Notes: a model not told the origin generated them from the sequence alone. DNA of 64,000 nucleotides from Microvirga solisilvae (GCF_022808595.1 NZ_JAKUCN010000004.1:186001-250000); one strand, 5' to 3'. Numbered from the stretch's first letter, positions 38,109 through 47,611 are shown. Made by a program: numbers and translations.

Positions 38109-39122
38109 ATGGCTGACAAAGAAGCTCCATCGCTGGATCTGACGCTGGATGTCCTGCGGGCCGCCGCTGAGGAAACGCGTCTGCGCATTCTCGCCCTGCT
38201 GGCGGAAGGCGAGTTGTCCGTTTCCGATCTCACCGACATTCTCGGTCAGTCCCAGCCGCGCATTTCCCGCCATCTGAAGCTGCTCGTGGAAGCGGGGCTC
38301 GTAGAGCGGCACCGGGAAGGGGCCTGGGCCTTCTTCCGTCTCACCGACAAGGGCACGGCGCTCAAGATCATCCGCCCGACACTCGAGAGCCTCGACCGGT
38401 CCGATCCGCAATTGCTGGAAGACCGCACGCGCCTCGAAGGCGTTCGCGCGCAGCGCTCGCAGGCGGCGCAGGCTTACTTTTCGCGCCTTGCGCCGGAATG
38501 GGATCGCCTGCGTTCGCTCCACGCTCCCGATAATGTGGTGGAGGCGGCAGTCGTCGACGCGCTCGGCCAGAAGGCGATCCGCAATCTCGTCGATCTCGGC
38601 ACCGGCACGGGCCGCATGCTGCAGCTTCTCGCGCCGCGTGCGAGCCGCACCGTGGGACTCGATGCGAGCCACGCCATGCTCTCCGTCGCGCGCGCCAATC
38701 TCGAAAAGGCGGGGCTGCGCGGCATCGAGCTGCGCCAGGGCGACATCTATGCACCGCCATTCCCGCGCGACACCTTTGATCTCGTGATCATCCATCAGGT
38801 GTTGCATTACCTGGACGATCCCGCGCGCGCGATCCGCGAAGCCGCGCGGCTGGTCGCACCCGGCGGGCGCATTCTCGTGGTGGATTTCGCGCCGCATAAG
38901 CTGGAATTCCTGCGCGAGGCGCAGGCCCATCGCCGCCTTGGCTTCGCGCCATCGCAGGTGGCGGGCTGGCTCGATGAAGCGGGTCTCGATTGCACGCTCA
39001 CCAAAGAAATCGCACCGCCCAAGAAGGGCGATGACAAACTCACCGTTTCGCTTTGGCTTGGACAGGACCGCCGCGCCATGACGGATTGGCCTTTGTCCGA
39101 GCCCAATAAAGAGGTTGCCTGA
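38109..39122 (+). CDS. ArsR-family regulator fused to a SAM-dependent methyltransferase domain
   Basis: 337 residues. Residues 8-90 are a winged-helix ArsR domain (EETRLRILALLAEGELSVSD, LGQSQPRISRHLKLLVEAGL, EGAWAFFRL) without the ELCV cysteine metal site of true ArsR/SmtB sensors. Residues about 120-300 are a class I methyltransferase: motif I NLVDLGTGTGRM, then TVGLDAS, DIYAPPFPRDTFDLVI and LVAPGGRILVVDF. ATG 38109 is preferred over TTG 38103. It overlaps metF by three bases and precedes metH, so it probably senses S-adenosylmethionine or S-adenosylhomocysteine and controls methionine synthesis, in the manner of SahR regulators. Whether the methyltransferase domain is catalytic is unknown. 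Confidence 0.88.
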   Translation: MADKEAPSLDLTLDVLRAAAEETRLRILALLAEGELSVSDLTDILGQSQPRISRHLKLLVEAGLVERHREGAWAFFRLTDKGTALKIIRPTLESLDRSDPQLLEDRTRLEGVRAQRSQAAQAYFSRLAPEWDRLRSLHAPDNVVEAAVVDALGQKAIRNLVDLGTGTGRMLQLLAPRASRTVGLDASHAMLSVARANLEKAGLRGIELRQGDIYAPPFPRDTFDLVIIHQVLHYLDDPARAIREAARLVAPGGRILVVDFAPHKLEFLREAQAHRRLGFAPSQVAGWLDEAGLDCTLTKEIAPPKKGDDKLTVSLWLGQDRRAMTDWPLSEPNKEVA

Positions 39123-40110
39123 TGTCACCCCTGACCCTTCGTCCCAGCAGGCAAGCCTCTGCGGCCATCAAAGTGTCCTTCGAGTTCTTTCCGCCGAAGA
39201 CGCCCGAGATGGAGACGACGCTGTGGGCCTCGATCCAACGTCTCGCGCCGCTCAATCCTCAATTCGTGTCCGTTACCTATGGCGCGGGCGGCTCCACCCG
39301 CGAGCGCACGCATGCCACCGTGTCGCGCCTCGTGAAGGAAACGCATCTCAAGCCCGCCGCGCATCTCACCTGCGTCGCCGCGACGAAGGACGAGGTGGAT
39401 GATGTCGTCCGCTCCTATTGGGATGCGGGTGTGCGCCACGTGGTGGCCCTGCGCGGTGATCCGGTCGGCGGTCTCGGCACAGCCTATGAGGCTCATCCGG
39501 GCGGATATAAGCAGACCTGCGATCTCGTGGCTGGCATCAAGAGCATCGGCGATTTCGAGGTGTCCGTTTCCGCCTATCCTGAAAAGCACCCCGAGGCCGC
39601 GTCCCTCGATGCCGATATCGATGTGCTGAAAGCCAAGGTCGATTGCGGTGCGGACCGCGCCATCACCCAGTTCTTCTTCGATAACGATCACTACTTCCGC
39701 TATCTCGACCGGGTCCGCGCGCGCGGCATCGACATCCCGATCGTGCCGGGTATCGTGCCTGTGCAGAACTTCAAGCAGACGGCGAATTTCGCGGCCAAGA
39801 CCGGCGCGAGCGTTCCCGATTGGCTCGCTGCCCGCTTCGAGGGCCTCGATACTTCAAGCAGACGGCGAATTTCGCGGCCAAGACCGGCGCGAGCGTTCCC
39901 GATTGGCTCGCTGCCCGCTTCGAGGGCCTCGATAGCGATGTGGAAACGCGAAAGCTCATCGCCGCCGCCGTTGCTGCGGAACAGGTGTTCGATCTTCTCG
40001 ACCGTGGCGTCAACGAGTTCCACTTCTACACCATGAACCGCGCCGATCTCGTCTATGCGATCTGCCACCTGCTCGGGCTGCGCGATCAGAGCGTGAAGGC
40101 TGCTGCATGA
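39122..40110 (+). pseudogene. metF: 5,10-methylenetetrahydrofolate reductase, frameshifted by an 83-bp tandem duplication
   Basis: MetF reduces methylene-THF to methyl-THF, the methyl donor for MetH. Codons 1-243 (39122-39850) read as a normal MetF: SFEFFPPKTPEM, FVSVTYGAGGSTRERT, ALRGDPVGG, ITQFFFDNDHYFRY, IVPGIVPV. Then an exact second copy of 83 bases (39851-39933) shifts the frame; as written, the frame runs on to a stop at 40036 with 61 unrelated residues. The genuine C-terminus (58 residues including EFHFYTMNRADL, ending SVKAAA) continues in another frame to 40110. Removing one copy gives an uninterrupted 301-residue protein of normal length. Either a real mutation or an assembly error; neighbouring genes are intact. 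Confidence 0.9.
39768..39933 (+). repeat. Exact 83-bp tandem duplication inside metF
   Basis: Bases 39768-39850 and 39851-39933 are identical, beginning ACTTCAAGCAGACGG and ending GAGGGCCTCGAT. The boundary is ambiguous by one base. 83 is not a multiple of three, hence the frameshift. I see no third copy and no mismatches between copies, so the event is recent or artificial. Confidence 0.95.
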
Positions 40111-40667
40111 TCTCCGTTCTGCGTCATAGCTTCCCTCTGTGGGTACTCGCCGCCTGTGCATTAGGGATCGGTGCCGCTTGGGCTCAAAGCGTGCCTCCTA
40201 GAGAGACGATTCCTGAAGAGGTCCGACAGGAAAGGCTAAGGCTTAATGAAAAATACGCACGCGAAGCTGCGGAACGAGAGCGGGCTGCCAAAGCGGCGGG
40301 AACTTGGTATCTTCCGTGGGTCATGAATGGTCAGGCGCATTGCCCGGCCGAAGCAACACCACATGGATCTCTCGAAAAGAAATCCCATTGGGAAAGCCGG
40401 ACCTTGCAGGCTTTTGCATTGTTCGTTCATGACAGCTCTAAAGAAAAGAGCTTCCGAGGAGATGGCGTGGCAGCAGAGATTATCTGCCAGTACCGTGACG
40501 GATATGAGCTTTTTCTTGAGGTGAAGCAATCGTGCCGCTTCACAAAAAGCGACCTCCCCATAGAGGCGGTCTCAGAAACTATCCCGAAACCGCGGAACGG
40601 CTCTTTAACAACTTGCAGTCTTAAGGACCGCTCTGTCCAAGATTGTAAAATCCAATGCATAGAATGA
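40107..40667 (+). CDS. Small secreted protein of unknown function, six cysteines
   Basis: 186 residues starting at an ATG that overlaps the restored metF stop (ATGA). A signal peptide is clear (hydrophobic LWVLAACALGIGAAWAQS, cut after the AQ-type site near residue 27). A charged helix follows (QERLRLNEKYAREAAERERAAKAA), then a globular part with six cysteines, suggesting up to three disulfides in the periplasm. I recognise no family. Base composition is noticeably more AT-rich than metF and metH, which it separates, so it may have been inserted into a metF-metH operon. Confidence 0.65.
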   Translation: MISVLRHSFPLWVLAACALGIGAAWAQSVPPRETIPEEVRQERLRLNEKYAREAAERERAAKAAGTWYLPWVMNGQAHCPAEATPHGSLEKKSHWESRTLQAFALFVHDSSKEKSFRGDGVAAEIICQYRDGYELFLEVKQSCRFTKSDLPIEAVSETIPKPRNGSLTTCSLKDRSVQDCKIQCIE

Positions 40668-40697
40668 ATTGCGGCAGTCAGTCTGACCCAATGAGAG

Positions 40698-43600
40698 ATG
40701 ATGATGTTTGAACCTCGCCGCGCCAACGGCGCTGAAATTCTCAAGGCACTTCGTGAAGCTGCCTCCAAGCGCATTCTCGTGCTCGATGGCGCTATGGGTA
40801 CGGAACTTCAGCGCTCGCGTTTCTCGGAAGAGGATTTTCGTGGCGAGCGGTTCAAGGACTGGAGCCACGACGTCAAGGGCAACAATGATCTCCTGATCCT
40901 TACGCAGCCGGACGCGGTTCGCAATGTGCACCTCGACTACTTCCGCGCGGGCGCGGATATCGTCGAGACGAACACATTCTCCGGCACCTCCATCGCCCAG
41001 GCCGATTATGGCATGGAGGAGATTGTCTACGAGCTGAACTACGAAGGCGCGCGCCTTGCCCGCGAGGCTGCGATCATCGCACAGAAGGAAGATGGCCGCC
41101 GCCGCTTCGTGGCTGGTGCCATCGGCCCGACGAACCGCACGCTCTCCATCTCGCCGGACGTGAACAATCCGGGCTACCGCGCCGTGACCTTCGATCAGGT
41201 GCGCGATGCTTACGCCGAACAGGTGAGGGGGCTCATGGACGGCGGAGCCGAGATCATCCTCATCGAGACGATCTTCGATACGCTGAACGCGAAGGCTGCC
41301 ATCGTCGCCACGCATCAGGTTTTCGAAGAGACGGGCGTGACGCTGCCTGTCATGATTTCGGGAACGATTACGGACCTGTCCGGCCGCACGCTCTCGGGCC
41401 AGACACCGACGGCCTTCTGGCATTCCGTGCGTCACGCGGAGCCGTTCTCCATCGGCCTCAACTGCGCGCTAGGCGCGCGCGAGATGCGTGCTCACATCCA
41501 GGAAATCGGCAAGGTCGCCGATACCTTCGTCTGCGCCTATCCCAATGCGGGCCTGCCGAACGAGTTCGGCCTCTATGACGAGAGCCCCGAAGCCACCGCG
41601 CGTATGCTCGCGGAATTCGCGGATGCTGGCCTCGTCAACGTGGTCGGCGGCTGTTGCGGCACCACGCCCGCGCATATCAAGGCCATTGCCGAGGCCGTTG
41701 CGGGCAAGACCCCGCGCGCATTGCCGAAGCTCAAGCCGCTCATGCGCCTGTCCGGCCTCGAGCCATTCACACTTACCTCCGACATTCCCTTCGTGAATGT
41801 GGGCGAGCGCACGAACGTCACCGGCTCGGCCAAGTTCCGCAAGCTCATCACCAACAATGATTATGCCGCGGCGCTCGACGTGGCCCGCGATCAAGTGGCG
41901 AACGGCGCGCAGGTGATCGACGTCAACATGGACGAAGGCCTGCTCGATTCCGAGAAGGCGATGGTGGAGTTCCTCAACCTCGTCGCGGCCGAGCCCGATA
42001 TCGCCCGCGTGCCGGTGATGGTGGATTCGTCCAAGTTCCACGTCATTGAGGCCGGTCTCAAGTGCCTGCAAGGCAAGGCCATCGTGAACTCGATCTCCAT
42101 GAAGGAGGGCGAAGAAGCGTTCATCGCGCAGGCGAAGATCTGCCGCTCCTATGGCGCCGCCGTCGTGGTCATGGCTTTCGACGAGACGGGACAGGCCGAC
42201 ACGCAGGACCGCAAGGTCGAGATCTGCACGCGGGCTTACAAGATCCTGACCGAGAAGGTTGGCTTCCCGCCGGAAGACATCATCTTCGATCCGAACGTGT
42301 TCGCAGTTGCCACCGGCATCGAGGAGCACAACGGCTACGGCGTCGACTTCATCGAGGCGACGCGCATCATCCGCGAGACGCTGCCGCATGCTCACATCTC
42401 GGGCGGCGTGTCGAACCTCTCGTTCTCCTTCCGAGGCAACGAGCCCGTGCGCGAGGCGATGCATTCCGTGTTCCTGTTCCATGCCATCAAGGTCGGCATG
42501 GATATGGGCATCGTGAATGCGGGCCAGCTTGCGGTTTATGAGCAGATCGATCCGGAGCTGCGTGAGCTGTGCGAGGATGTGGTGCTCAACCGTCGCCCCG
42601 ACGCGACGGAGCGCCTGCTGGAGGCGGCACCCCGCTTCAAGGGCGATGGCGCGGGTGCCTCGAAGGCCGCCGATCTCGAATGGCGCTCCTGGCCGGTCGA
42701 GAAGCGTATCGAGCATGCGCTCGTCAACGGCATCACCGAGTTCATTGAGCAGGATACGGAAGAGGCGCGCCAAGCGGCCGAGCGTCCGCTGCATGTGATC
42801 GAAGGTCCACTCATGGCGGGCATGAACGTGGTGGGCGATCTCTTTGGCGCAGGAAAGATGTTCCTGCCGCAGGTGGTAAAGTCCGCGCGTGTGATGAAGC
42901 AGGCGGTGGCCTATCTCATGCCCTTCATGGAGGAGGAGAAAGCTGCCAATGGAGGCGAGGCACGTTCCGCCGCCGGCAAGGTTCTGATGGCGACCGTGAA
43001 GGGCGACGTGCACGATATCGGCAAGAATATCGTCGGCGTGGTTCTCGCCTGCAACAATTACGAAGTCATCGATCTCGGCGTCATGGTATCGGCGCAAAAG
43101 ATCCTGGAGACCGCGCGCAAGGAGAATGTCGATGTGATCGGCCTCTCCGGCCTCATCACGCCGTCTCTCGACGAGATGGTGCATGTGGCAAGCGAGATGG
43201 AGCGCGAAGGCTTCGACATTCCGCTCCTCATTGGCGGTGCCACCACGAGCCGCGTGCATACGGCGGTGAAGATTCATCCGAACTACAACAAGGGCCAGGC
43301 CGTCTACGTGACGGATGCGAGCCGCGCGGTGGGTGTGGTCTCGTCGCTGCTCTCGCACGACATGCGCGACAACTACGTCGAGACCCTGCGCAGCGAATAC
43401 CGCAAGGTGGCGGATGCCCATGCCCGTTCCGAGGCCGACAAGCAGCGCCTTCCCATCGAGAAGGCACGCGCCAATAGCATGAAGATCGATTGGGCTTCGT
43501 ATGACGCTCCCAAGCCTACCTTCACCGGCGCGCGCGTGTTCCGCAGCTACGATGTGGGCGAGCTCGTTCCCTATATCGATTGGACGCCGTTCTTCCAGAC

Positions 43601-44453
43601 CTGGGAGCTGAAGGGCCGCTTCCCCGCGATCCTCGACGACGAGAAGCAGGGTCCTGCCGCGCGTCAGCTGTGGGAGGATGCGCAAGGCATGCTCAAGCAG
43701 CTTGTCGAGGAGCGCTGGTTCAACCCGAAAGCCATCATCGGCTTCTGGCCCGCCAATGCGGTCGGCGACGACATCCGCCTCTATACGGGCGAGAGCCGCA
43801 GCGAGACGCTCGCCACCTTCCACGGCCTGCGACAGCAGCTTTCGAAGCGCGACGGCAAACCCAACATGTGCATCTCCGATTTCGTCGCGCCCGCCGAGAG
43901 CGGCAAGCCCGACTGGATCGGCGCCTTCGTCGTCACGTCCGGCATCGAGGAAGTACGTATCGCCGAGAAATTCGAGCGCGCGAATGACGATTACCGTTCG
44001 ATCCTCGTGAAGGCGCTTGCCGACCGTCTCGCGGAAGCTTTTGCCGAGCGCATGCATGAGCGTGTGCGCAAGGAATTCTGGGCCTATGCGCCTGACGAGA
44101 ACCTGTCGAATGAGGATCTCATCCGCGAGGAGTATCGCGGCATCCGTCCGGCGCCCGGCTACCCCGCGCAGCCCGATCACACGGAGAAGGCGACGCTCTT
44201 CAGCCTCCTCGAAGCCGAGCGCCGCATCGGCGTGAGTCTCACTGAGTCTTACGCCATGTGGCCCGGCTCCTCCGTGTCGGGCCTCTACCTCGCGCATCCG
44301 GAAGCCTATTACTTCGGCGTGGCGAAGGTGGAGCGCGATCAGGTGGAGGATTACGCCGAGCGCAAGCGCATGAGCGTGCAGGAAGTCGAGCGCTGGCTCG
44401 GCCCGATCCTCAACTACGATCCGGCAAGCTACAGACCGATGGCGGCGGAGTAA
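40698..44453 (+). CDS. metH: Cobalamin-dependent methionine synthase
   Basis: Full-length four-module enzyme of 1251 residues that methylates homocysteine from methyl-THF through methylcobalamin. Module 1 holds the zinc cysteines Cys256 ([11 protein letters not shown]) and Cys319-Cys320 ([11 protein letters not shown]). Module 2 is the folate (pterin) domain starting near [13 protein letters not shown]. Module 3 has the cobalamin motif GDVHDIGKN with ligand His772. Module 4 is the reactivation domain ending at [12 protein letters not shown] and [10 protein letters not shown]. Three consecutive ATGs are possible starts; 40698 is the first. It lies 30 bases after the secreted protein gene and depends on metF for its methyl donor. 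Confidence 0.96.
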   Translation: MMMFEPRRANGAEILKALREAASKRILVLDGAMGTELQRSRFSEEDFRGERFKDWSHDVKGNNDLLILTQPDAVRNVHLDYFRAGADIVETNTFSGTSIAQADYGMEEIVYELNYEGARLAREAAIIAQKEDGRRRFVAGAIGPTNRTLSISPDVNNPGYRAVTFDQVRDAYAEQVRGLMDGGAEIILIETIFDTLNAKAAIVATHQVFEETGVTLPVMISGTITDLSGRTLSGQTPTAFWHSVRHAEPFSIGLNCALGAREMRAHIQEIGKVADTFVCAYPNAGLPNEFGLYDESPEATARMLAEFADAGLVNVVGGCCGTTPAHIKAIAEAVAGKTPRALPKLKPLMRLSGLEPFTLTSDIPFVNVGERTNVTGSAKFRKLITNNDYAAALDVARDQVANGAQVIDVNMDEGLLDSEKAMVEFLNLVAAEPDIARVPVMVDSSKFHVIEAGLKCLQGKAIVNSISMKEGEEAFIAQAKICRSYGAAVVVMAFDETGQADTQDRKVEICTRAYKILTEKVGFPPEDIIFDPNVFAVATGIEEHNGYGVDFIEATRIIRETLPHAHISGGVSNLSFSFRGNEPVREAMHSVFLFHAIKVGMDMGIVNAGQLAVYEQIDPELRELCEDVVLNRRPDATERLLEAAPRFKGDGAGASKAADLEWRSWPVEKRIEHALVNGITEFIEQDTEEARQAAERPLHVIEGPLMAGMNVVGDLFGAGKMFLPQVVKSARVMKQAVAYLMPFMEEEKAANGGEARSAAGKVLMATVKGDVHDIGKNIVGVVLACNNYEVIDLGVMVSAQKILETARKENVDVIGLSGLITPSLDEMVHVASEMEREGFDIPLLIGGATTSRVHTAVKIHPNYNKGQAVYVTDASRAVGVVSSLLSHDMRDNYVETLRSEYRKVADAHARSEADKQRLPIEKARANSMKIDWASYDAPKPTFTGARVFRSYDVGELVPYIDWTPFFQTWELKGRFPAILDDEKQGPAARQLWEDAQGMLKQLVEERWFNPKAIIGFWPANAVGDDIRLYTGESRSETLATFHGLRQQLSKRDGKPNMCISDFVAPAESGKPDWIGAFVVTSGIEEVRIAEKFERANDDYRSILVKALADRLAEAFAERMHERVRKEFWAYAPDENLSNEDLIREEYRGIRPAPGYPAQPDHTEKATLFSLLEAERRIGVSLTESYAMWPGSSVSGLYLAHPEAYYFGVAKVERDQVEDYAERKRMSVQEVERWLGPILNYDPASYRPMAAE

Positions 44454-44459
44454 GAATTT

Positions 44460-44595
44460 CGCCGTCATTTCGGGGCCGCGCAGCGGAGCCCGGAATCCGT
44501 AACCGCTAGCGTTGCAGGAGGAACTGCGACGCTAATCGCTTTTCTTTGAGCTGTGGTGTTTATGGATCCCCGCCTTGGCGGGGATGACAGTGGTG
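44460..44595. repeat. Intergenic DNA with degraded dispersed-repeat motifs
   Basis: The gap between metH and the converging amidase gene holds GTCATTTCGGGGCCGCGCAG (44464-44483) with CCCGGAATCC shortly after, and GGATCCCCGCC/GGCGGGGATG, where CCCCGCC at 44568-44574 and GGCGGGG at 44577-44583 form a stem. Both wordings resemble common intergenic repeats of Rhizobiales chromosomes as I remember them. The stem could also act as a two-way terminator, though no T-run accompanies it. Confidence 0.5.
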
Positions 44596-44599
44596 TGCA

Positions 44600-45370
44600 T
44601 CATCTAACGACATGCGGCCGCTTGGCGATCAGGTCGCGCAGGGTGGTGATTGTGGAGGCGTCCGCCACGCCATCCACGCGCTCGGGGCGGAAGTGGCGCT
44701 GGAAGGCGGTCACGACCTTCTCCGTGTCCTCGTCGAACACGCCGTTGATCTTCACGCCGTAGCCGTACATGGCCAGCATCGCCTGCAACGCCTCGATGGG
44801 CATGCCCTGATCGCCGCGCGCGAAGAAGCGTCCGTCGTTCAAATTCGCGGGCTGCACCCAATGGCCAATGCCGTTTTCGTGCAGGCGTGGCCAAGGAAAG
44901 TTCTCGCCCGGATCGACCTTGCGTCCGGGCGCCACGTCGGAATGTCCGAGCACGCGGGTTGCGGGAATGCGCCAGCGGGCCGCGATATCCTTCGTGAGTG
45001 CGATCACGCTGTCGATCTGCGCGTCGGGATAGGCGGGCATGCCGCCGGGATGGCCGGGATTGGCGATCTCGATGCCGATGGAGGCGGAGTTGATATCCGT
45101 CTCGCCGTCCCAGAAGGAGACGCCAGCATGCCAGGCGCGGCGGGATTCCGGCACGAGCTGCAGCACGCGCCCGTCGCCAAAGACGAAGTAATGCGCCGAG
45201 ACCTGCGAGACCGGATTGCAGAGCCATTGCAGAGCCTCGCCTTCGTCCGGCATGCCCGTATAGTGCAGGATCAGCATGGTCGGCCGCTGTCCGTCCTTCC
45301 GCTCCCCGTGATTGGGTGAAGGAAACACCTTCGTGGCGACAGGGCTCTCGGGAGAAAGAGACATGCTCAT
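44600..45370 (-). CDS. N-acetylmuramoyl-L-alanine amidase (AmpD/AmiD type) with peptidoglycan-binding domain
   Basis: 256 residues from ATG 45370, which lies four bases after the end of the upstream djlA-like gene and has AGG at fair distance; the frame from 45418 would overlap that gene. Amidase_2 domain, residues 30-180: zinc ligand His36 in LILHYTGM, GIEIANPGHPGG, and LGHSDVAPGRKVDPGENF with the second histidine and aspartate. C-terminal PG_binding_1 domain follows (ALQAMLAMYGYGVKINGVFDEDTEKVV). No signal peptide is evident, as in cytoplasmic AmpD-like recycling enzymes, yet the binding domain suggests contact with wall fragments. Confidence 0.9.
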   Translation of the reverse strand: MSMSLSPESPVATKVFPSPNHGERKDGQRPTMLILHYTGMPDEGEALQWLCNPVSQVSAHYFVFGDGRVLQLVPESRRAWHAGVSFWDGETDINSASIGIEIANPGHPGGMPAYPDAQIDSVIALTKDIAARWRIPATRVLGHSDVAPGRKVDPGENFPWPRLHENGIGHWVQPANLNDGRFFARGDQGMPIEALQAMLAMYGYGVKINGVFDEDTEKVVTAFQRHFRPERVDGVADASTITTLRDLIAKRPHVVR

Positions 45371-45374
45371 CTCG

Positions 45375-46100
45375 TTACCTGAGATTTCGCTCTGAGGCGA
45401 TGCGCTCCCATGCGGCATTGATCGCGGCCAGTCGTTCCGTTGCGATCTTCACCGCTTCCGGCGGCAGGCCGCGGGCGATTTCCCGGTCGGGATGGTTCTC
45501 GGCCACCATGCGGCGATAGTGGCGCTTCAATTCCTCGTCGCTCATGGAGCGATCAGCCTTGAGGATGAGATAAGGATCGTCTGCCCGCCGCACATGGCGT
45601 GCGGCGATGCGCTCGAAATCGGTTTCTGAAAACGCGAAGATCGTCGCGACGCTTTTGAGATAGACATATTCGGCCTCGTGCACCGCCTCGTCGGCCTTGG
45701 CGATGTGGAACAGGCCGTCGAGCACGTCCTCGAGCAGGGCAGGCTCGTCCTTGAACTCCGTGCCGATCTGCCGGGCGTAAGACTCGAAGCCGTCGGAGGT
45801 CTGCATCGCGAGTTCGAAGAGGCTCTGCACGCGGGCGTGCTCACTCTCCGGCACCTCGACGATCTGCTCGAAGGCCTTCACCTCCACATCCACCACGACG
45901 CCGTCGGCCTTCGCCATCTTCGCGGCGAGCGCCACGAGACCCATGGTGAACAGCACGTCGCGCGGCGGCTTACCGAACAATGCGCCTTCGCGATCGATGA
46001 GAACATGGCCGGCAACACCGCCCAGGAGAGCGCCAATCGGCCCTCCGAGCGCCAGGCCGATGCCGGCACCACTGAGCTTACCCCAAATCGACTGAATCAT
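45375..46100 (-). CDS. TerB/DnaJ-domain protein (DjlA-like)
   Basis: 241 residues. A glycine-rich N-terminus (GAGIGLALGGPIGALLGGVAGH) may be a membrane-inserting segment, as in DjlA. Residues about 45-170 are a TerB-like helical domain (FTMGLVALAAKMAKADGVV). The C-terminal ~70 residues are a J domain with the YRRMVAENHPDRE motif containing HPD, the DnaK-activating tripeptide. Very likely a co-chaperone for DnaK at the membrane. The stop lies four bases before the amidase start, so the two form an operon. Confidence 0.87.
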   Translation of the reverse strand: MIQSIWGKLSGAGIGLALGGPIGALLGGVAGHVLIDREGALFGKPPRDVLFTMGLVALAAKMAKADGVVVDVEVKAFEQIVEVPESEHARVQSLFELAMQTSDGFESYARQIGTEFKDEPALLEDVLDGLFHIAKADEAVHEAEYVYLKSVATIFAFSETDFERIAARHVRRADDPYLILKADRSMSDEELKRHYRRMVAENHPDREIARGLPPEAVKIATERLAAINAAWERIASERNLR

Positions 46101-46130
46101 GATGAGCCTAGTCGTCGCTTAACTTCGCCC

Positions 46131-46164
46131 AAAAGAAAAGGGGCCGAGAAGATCTCGACCCCTT
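46131..46164 (-). terminator. Terminator of the glycine-zipper lipoprotein gene
   Basis: Reading the minus strand, AAGGGGTCGAGA (46164-46153) pairs with TCTCGGCCCCTT (46149-46138), one G-T pair included, followed by TTCTTTT. It stands 22 bases after the stop at 46186 and before the djlA-like gene. Confidence 0.8.
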
Positions 46165-46185
46165 AAATTCAATGTGAGGACGCTC

Positions 46186-46464
46186 TTAGCGGCAGTAGAC
46201 GTTGCCGTACATGTCCTGATAGGTGCCGTAGGGGCATGCCGGGCCGCGCGGAGCCGTGCTGGCGCCGACGATTGCACCACCAGCGCCGCCGATGGCAGCA
46301 CCAGCCAGAGCACCGCCTGCAGTGCCCGTTGCAGCGCCGCCGATAGCCGCGCCAGCCAGACCGCCGATGGCGGCACCACCGACTGCACGCTCACCAGGAG
46401 TGTTGCAAGCGGCCATCGAGAGGGTGAGAGCACCGGCGGCAATCGCGGTAATGATCTTTTTCAT
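46186..46464 (-). CDS. Small glycine-zipper lipoprotein
   Basis: 92 residues. N-terminal signal MKKIITAIAAGALTLSMAAC with the cysteine at residue 20 as lipid anchor (lipobox MAAC, slightly unusual at -3). Then repeated GxxxG-rich helices (AIGGLAGAAIGGAATGTAGG ...), a glycine zipper that can insert in the outer membrane, and a C-terminal tail with two cysteines (CPYGTYQDMYGNVYCR). Proteins of this layout are widespread envelope lipoproteins in Rhizobiales with no fixed function. Expressed alone: it has its own terminator. Confidence 0.85.
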   Translation of the reverse strand: MKKIITAIAAGALTLSMAACNTPGERAVGGAAIGGLAGAAIGGAATGTAGGALAGAAIGGAGGAIVGASTAPRGPACPYGTYQDMYGNVYCR

Positions 46465-46762
46465 GGAGGCTTCCCTGTATCTAGCGGGCTTTAACGGCCC
46501 AGCTTCATCCTTAGCTTGACCTTACGCTCAGGCCAACTCCCGACCCGTGGACAAAGTTCCTTGCGCCTTAAATGAGCTGTAGAAAAAATTGTGACCGATG
46601 CTTTGAGGCTATTACGCGCCTTTATTTGCTTGGGTTTGACGTAGAATCACTGTTGAGCTTGAGCAGATCTCGGACACATTTAAGACTTGCATAGCCACAA
46701 CTTTGCCTTATTTGACGGCCACCCACCGCCTCCCCGGGGCTGATGCCATTTGGAGTTTTAGT
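46465..46762. other. Divergent intergenic region
   Basis: 298 bases between the lipoprotein gene (minus) and the transglycosylase gene (plus), comparatively AT-rich. It should hold promoters for both. Candidate -35 elements such as TTGACG occur around 46637 and 46713, but I could not find a matching -10 with normal spacing. No RNA gene or repeat is apparent. Confidence 0.4.
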
Positions 46763-47551
46763 ATGACTTGGCAGCATTGCCTGAGAGCCTCGACCATTGC
46801 GATTCTTGGCGTGGTTACACTTGGCCTCGGGACTGTCGCGCAAGCCGAGGATGGCCTTATTTCTCCTGATCGGGCCGAGGCGCTGGTGCGCGCTCAGCTT
46901 GAAGAGCAGAAGGCAGCCGCTGCTGCTCAGAAGGAAGAAGAGGAAGCCATCGCTGCCGAGGAGGCTCAGGCTGCCAAGACCAGCAAGACAGCCGACAAGA
47001 AGAAAGCCAAGGAAGCTGTAGCTGCCGCCAAGATGCCCGCGCCCGAAAAGGCCGTGGTGGAGAAGGCAGCAGTCAAGGCGAAGGATGCTGTTCAAGAGGT
47101 CGGCGCGGAAGAGACCGCCTCTCTGCCGGATGCTCTTCCGGCATTGTCGCGCTCTCAGCGGGCCGATGCCGCCAAGGCCAGCGCTCTCAAGCCCCTCATC
47201 GCACGCTACGCTTCCGAGAACGGCTTGTCGTATGAGCTGGCTGATGCGGTGGTTCGCCTCGAGAGCCGCTACAATCCCGGTGCCCGCAACGGTCCCAATA
47301 TTGGCCTGACCCAGATCAATTATCGCACGGCTCAGTCGCTGGGCTACAAGGGCGATGTGGCGGGTCTGATGGATGCGGAAACCAATCTCCGTTATGGCCT
47401 GAAATATCTCGCTCAAGCCTACAAGCTTGCAGGCGGCGATACCTGCGGCACGATCCTGCGCTATCAGTTCGGTCATCGCACGACGACCATGACCAGCGCT
47501 TCGCGCGCCTATTGCGCAAAGGTCAAGGTGATCACGGCGGCAGCCGAATAA
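46763..47551 (+). CDS. Lytic transglycosylase (SLT domain) with charged coiled linker
   Basis: 262 residues from ATG 46763 (GGAG seven bases before). Signal peptide to about residue 28 (LGTVAQA|ED). Residues 35-120 are a low-complexity Ala/Glu/Lys stretch likely to form an extended coiled helix. Residues 140-262 are the SLT domain: catalytic Glu167 in VVRLESRYNP, GLTQINYRTAQSLGY, then NLRYGLKYLAQAY. It cleaves glycan strands in the periplasm. It ends 60 bases before the RNase P RNA gene on the same strand. Confidence 0.9.
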   Translation: MTWQHCLRASTIAILGVVTLGLGTVAQAEDGLISPDRAEALVRAQLEEQKAAAAAQKEEEEAIAAEEAQAAKTSKTADKKKAKEAVAAAKMPAPEKAVVEKAAVKAKDAVQEVGAEETASLPDALPALSRSQRADAAKASALKPLIARYASENGLSYELADAVVRLESRYNPGARNGPNIGLTQINYRTAQSLGYKGDVAGLMDAETNLRYGLKYLAQAYKLAGGDTCGTILRYQFGHRTTTMTSASRAYCAKVKVITAAAE

Positions 47552-47611
47552 CCGTCAGTCAAACAGCCTTCGGCCTTGACGCAGGCCTCTGTTTCGCACC
47601 ACATCCCAACC

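Noticed and set aside
39768..39933. Metaphor of a repeat domain (internal protein repeat) in MetF
   Set aside because: 83 is not divisible by three, so the second copy is read in a different frame and does not encode a protein repeat.
39122..40036. Taking the 304-codon frame as a normal complete MetF
   Set aside because: The last 61 residues are Ser/Arg/Pro-rich nonsense, while the true MetF C-terminus is present in another frame after the duplicated 83 bases.
41469..44468. A 999-codon open frame on the minus strand opposite metH
   Set aside because: It is the codon shadow of metH in GC-rich DNA: residues are rich in His/Arg/Ala/Asp with no fold or motif, whereas the plus strand encodes a complete MetH.
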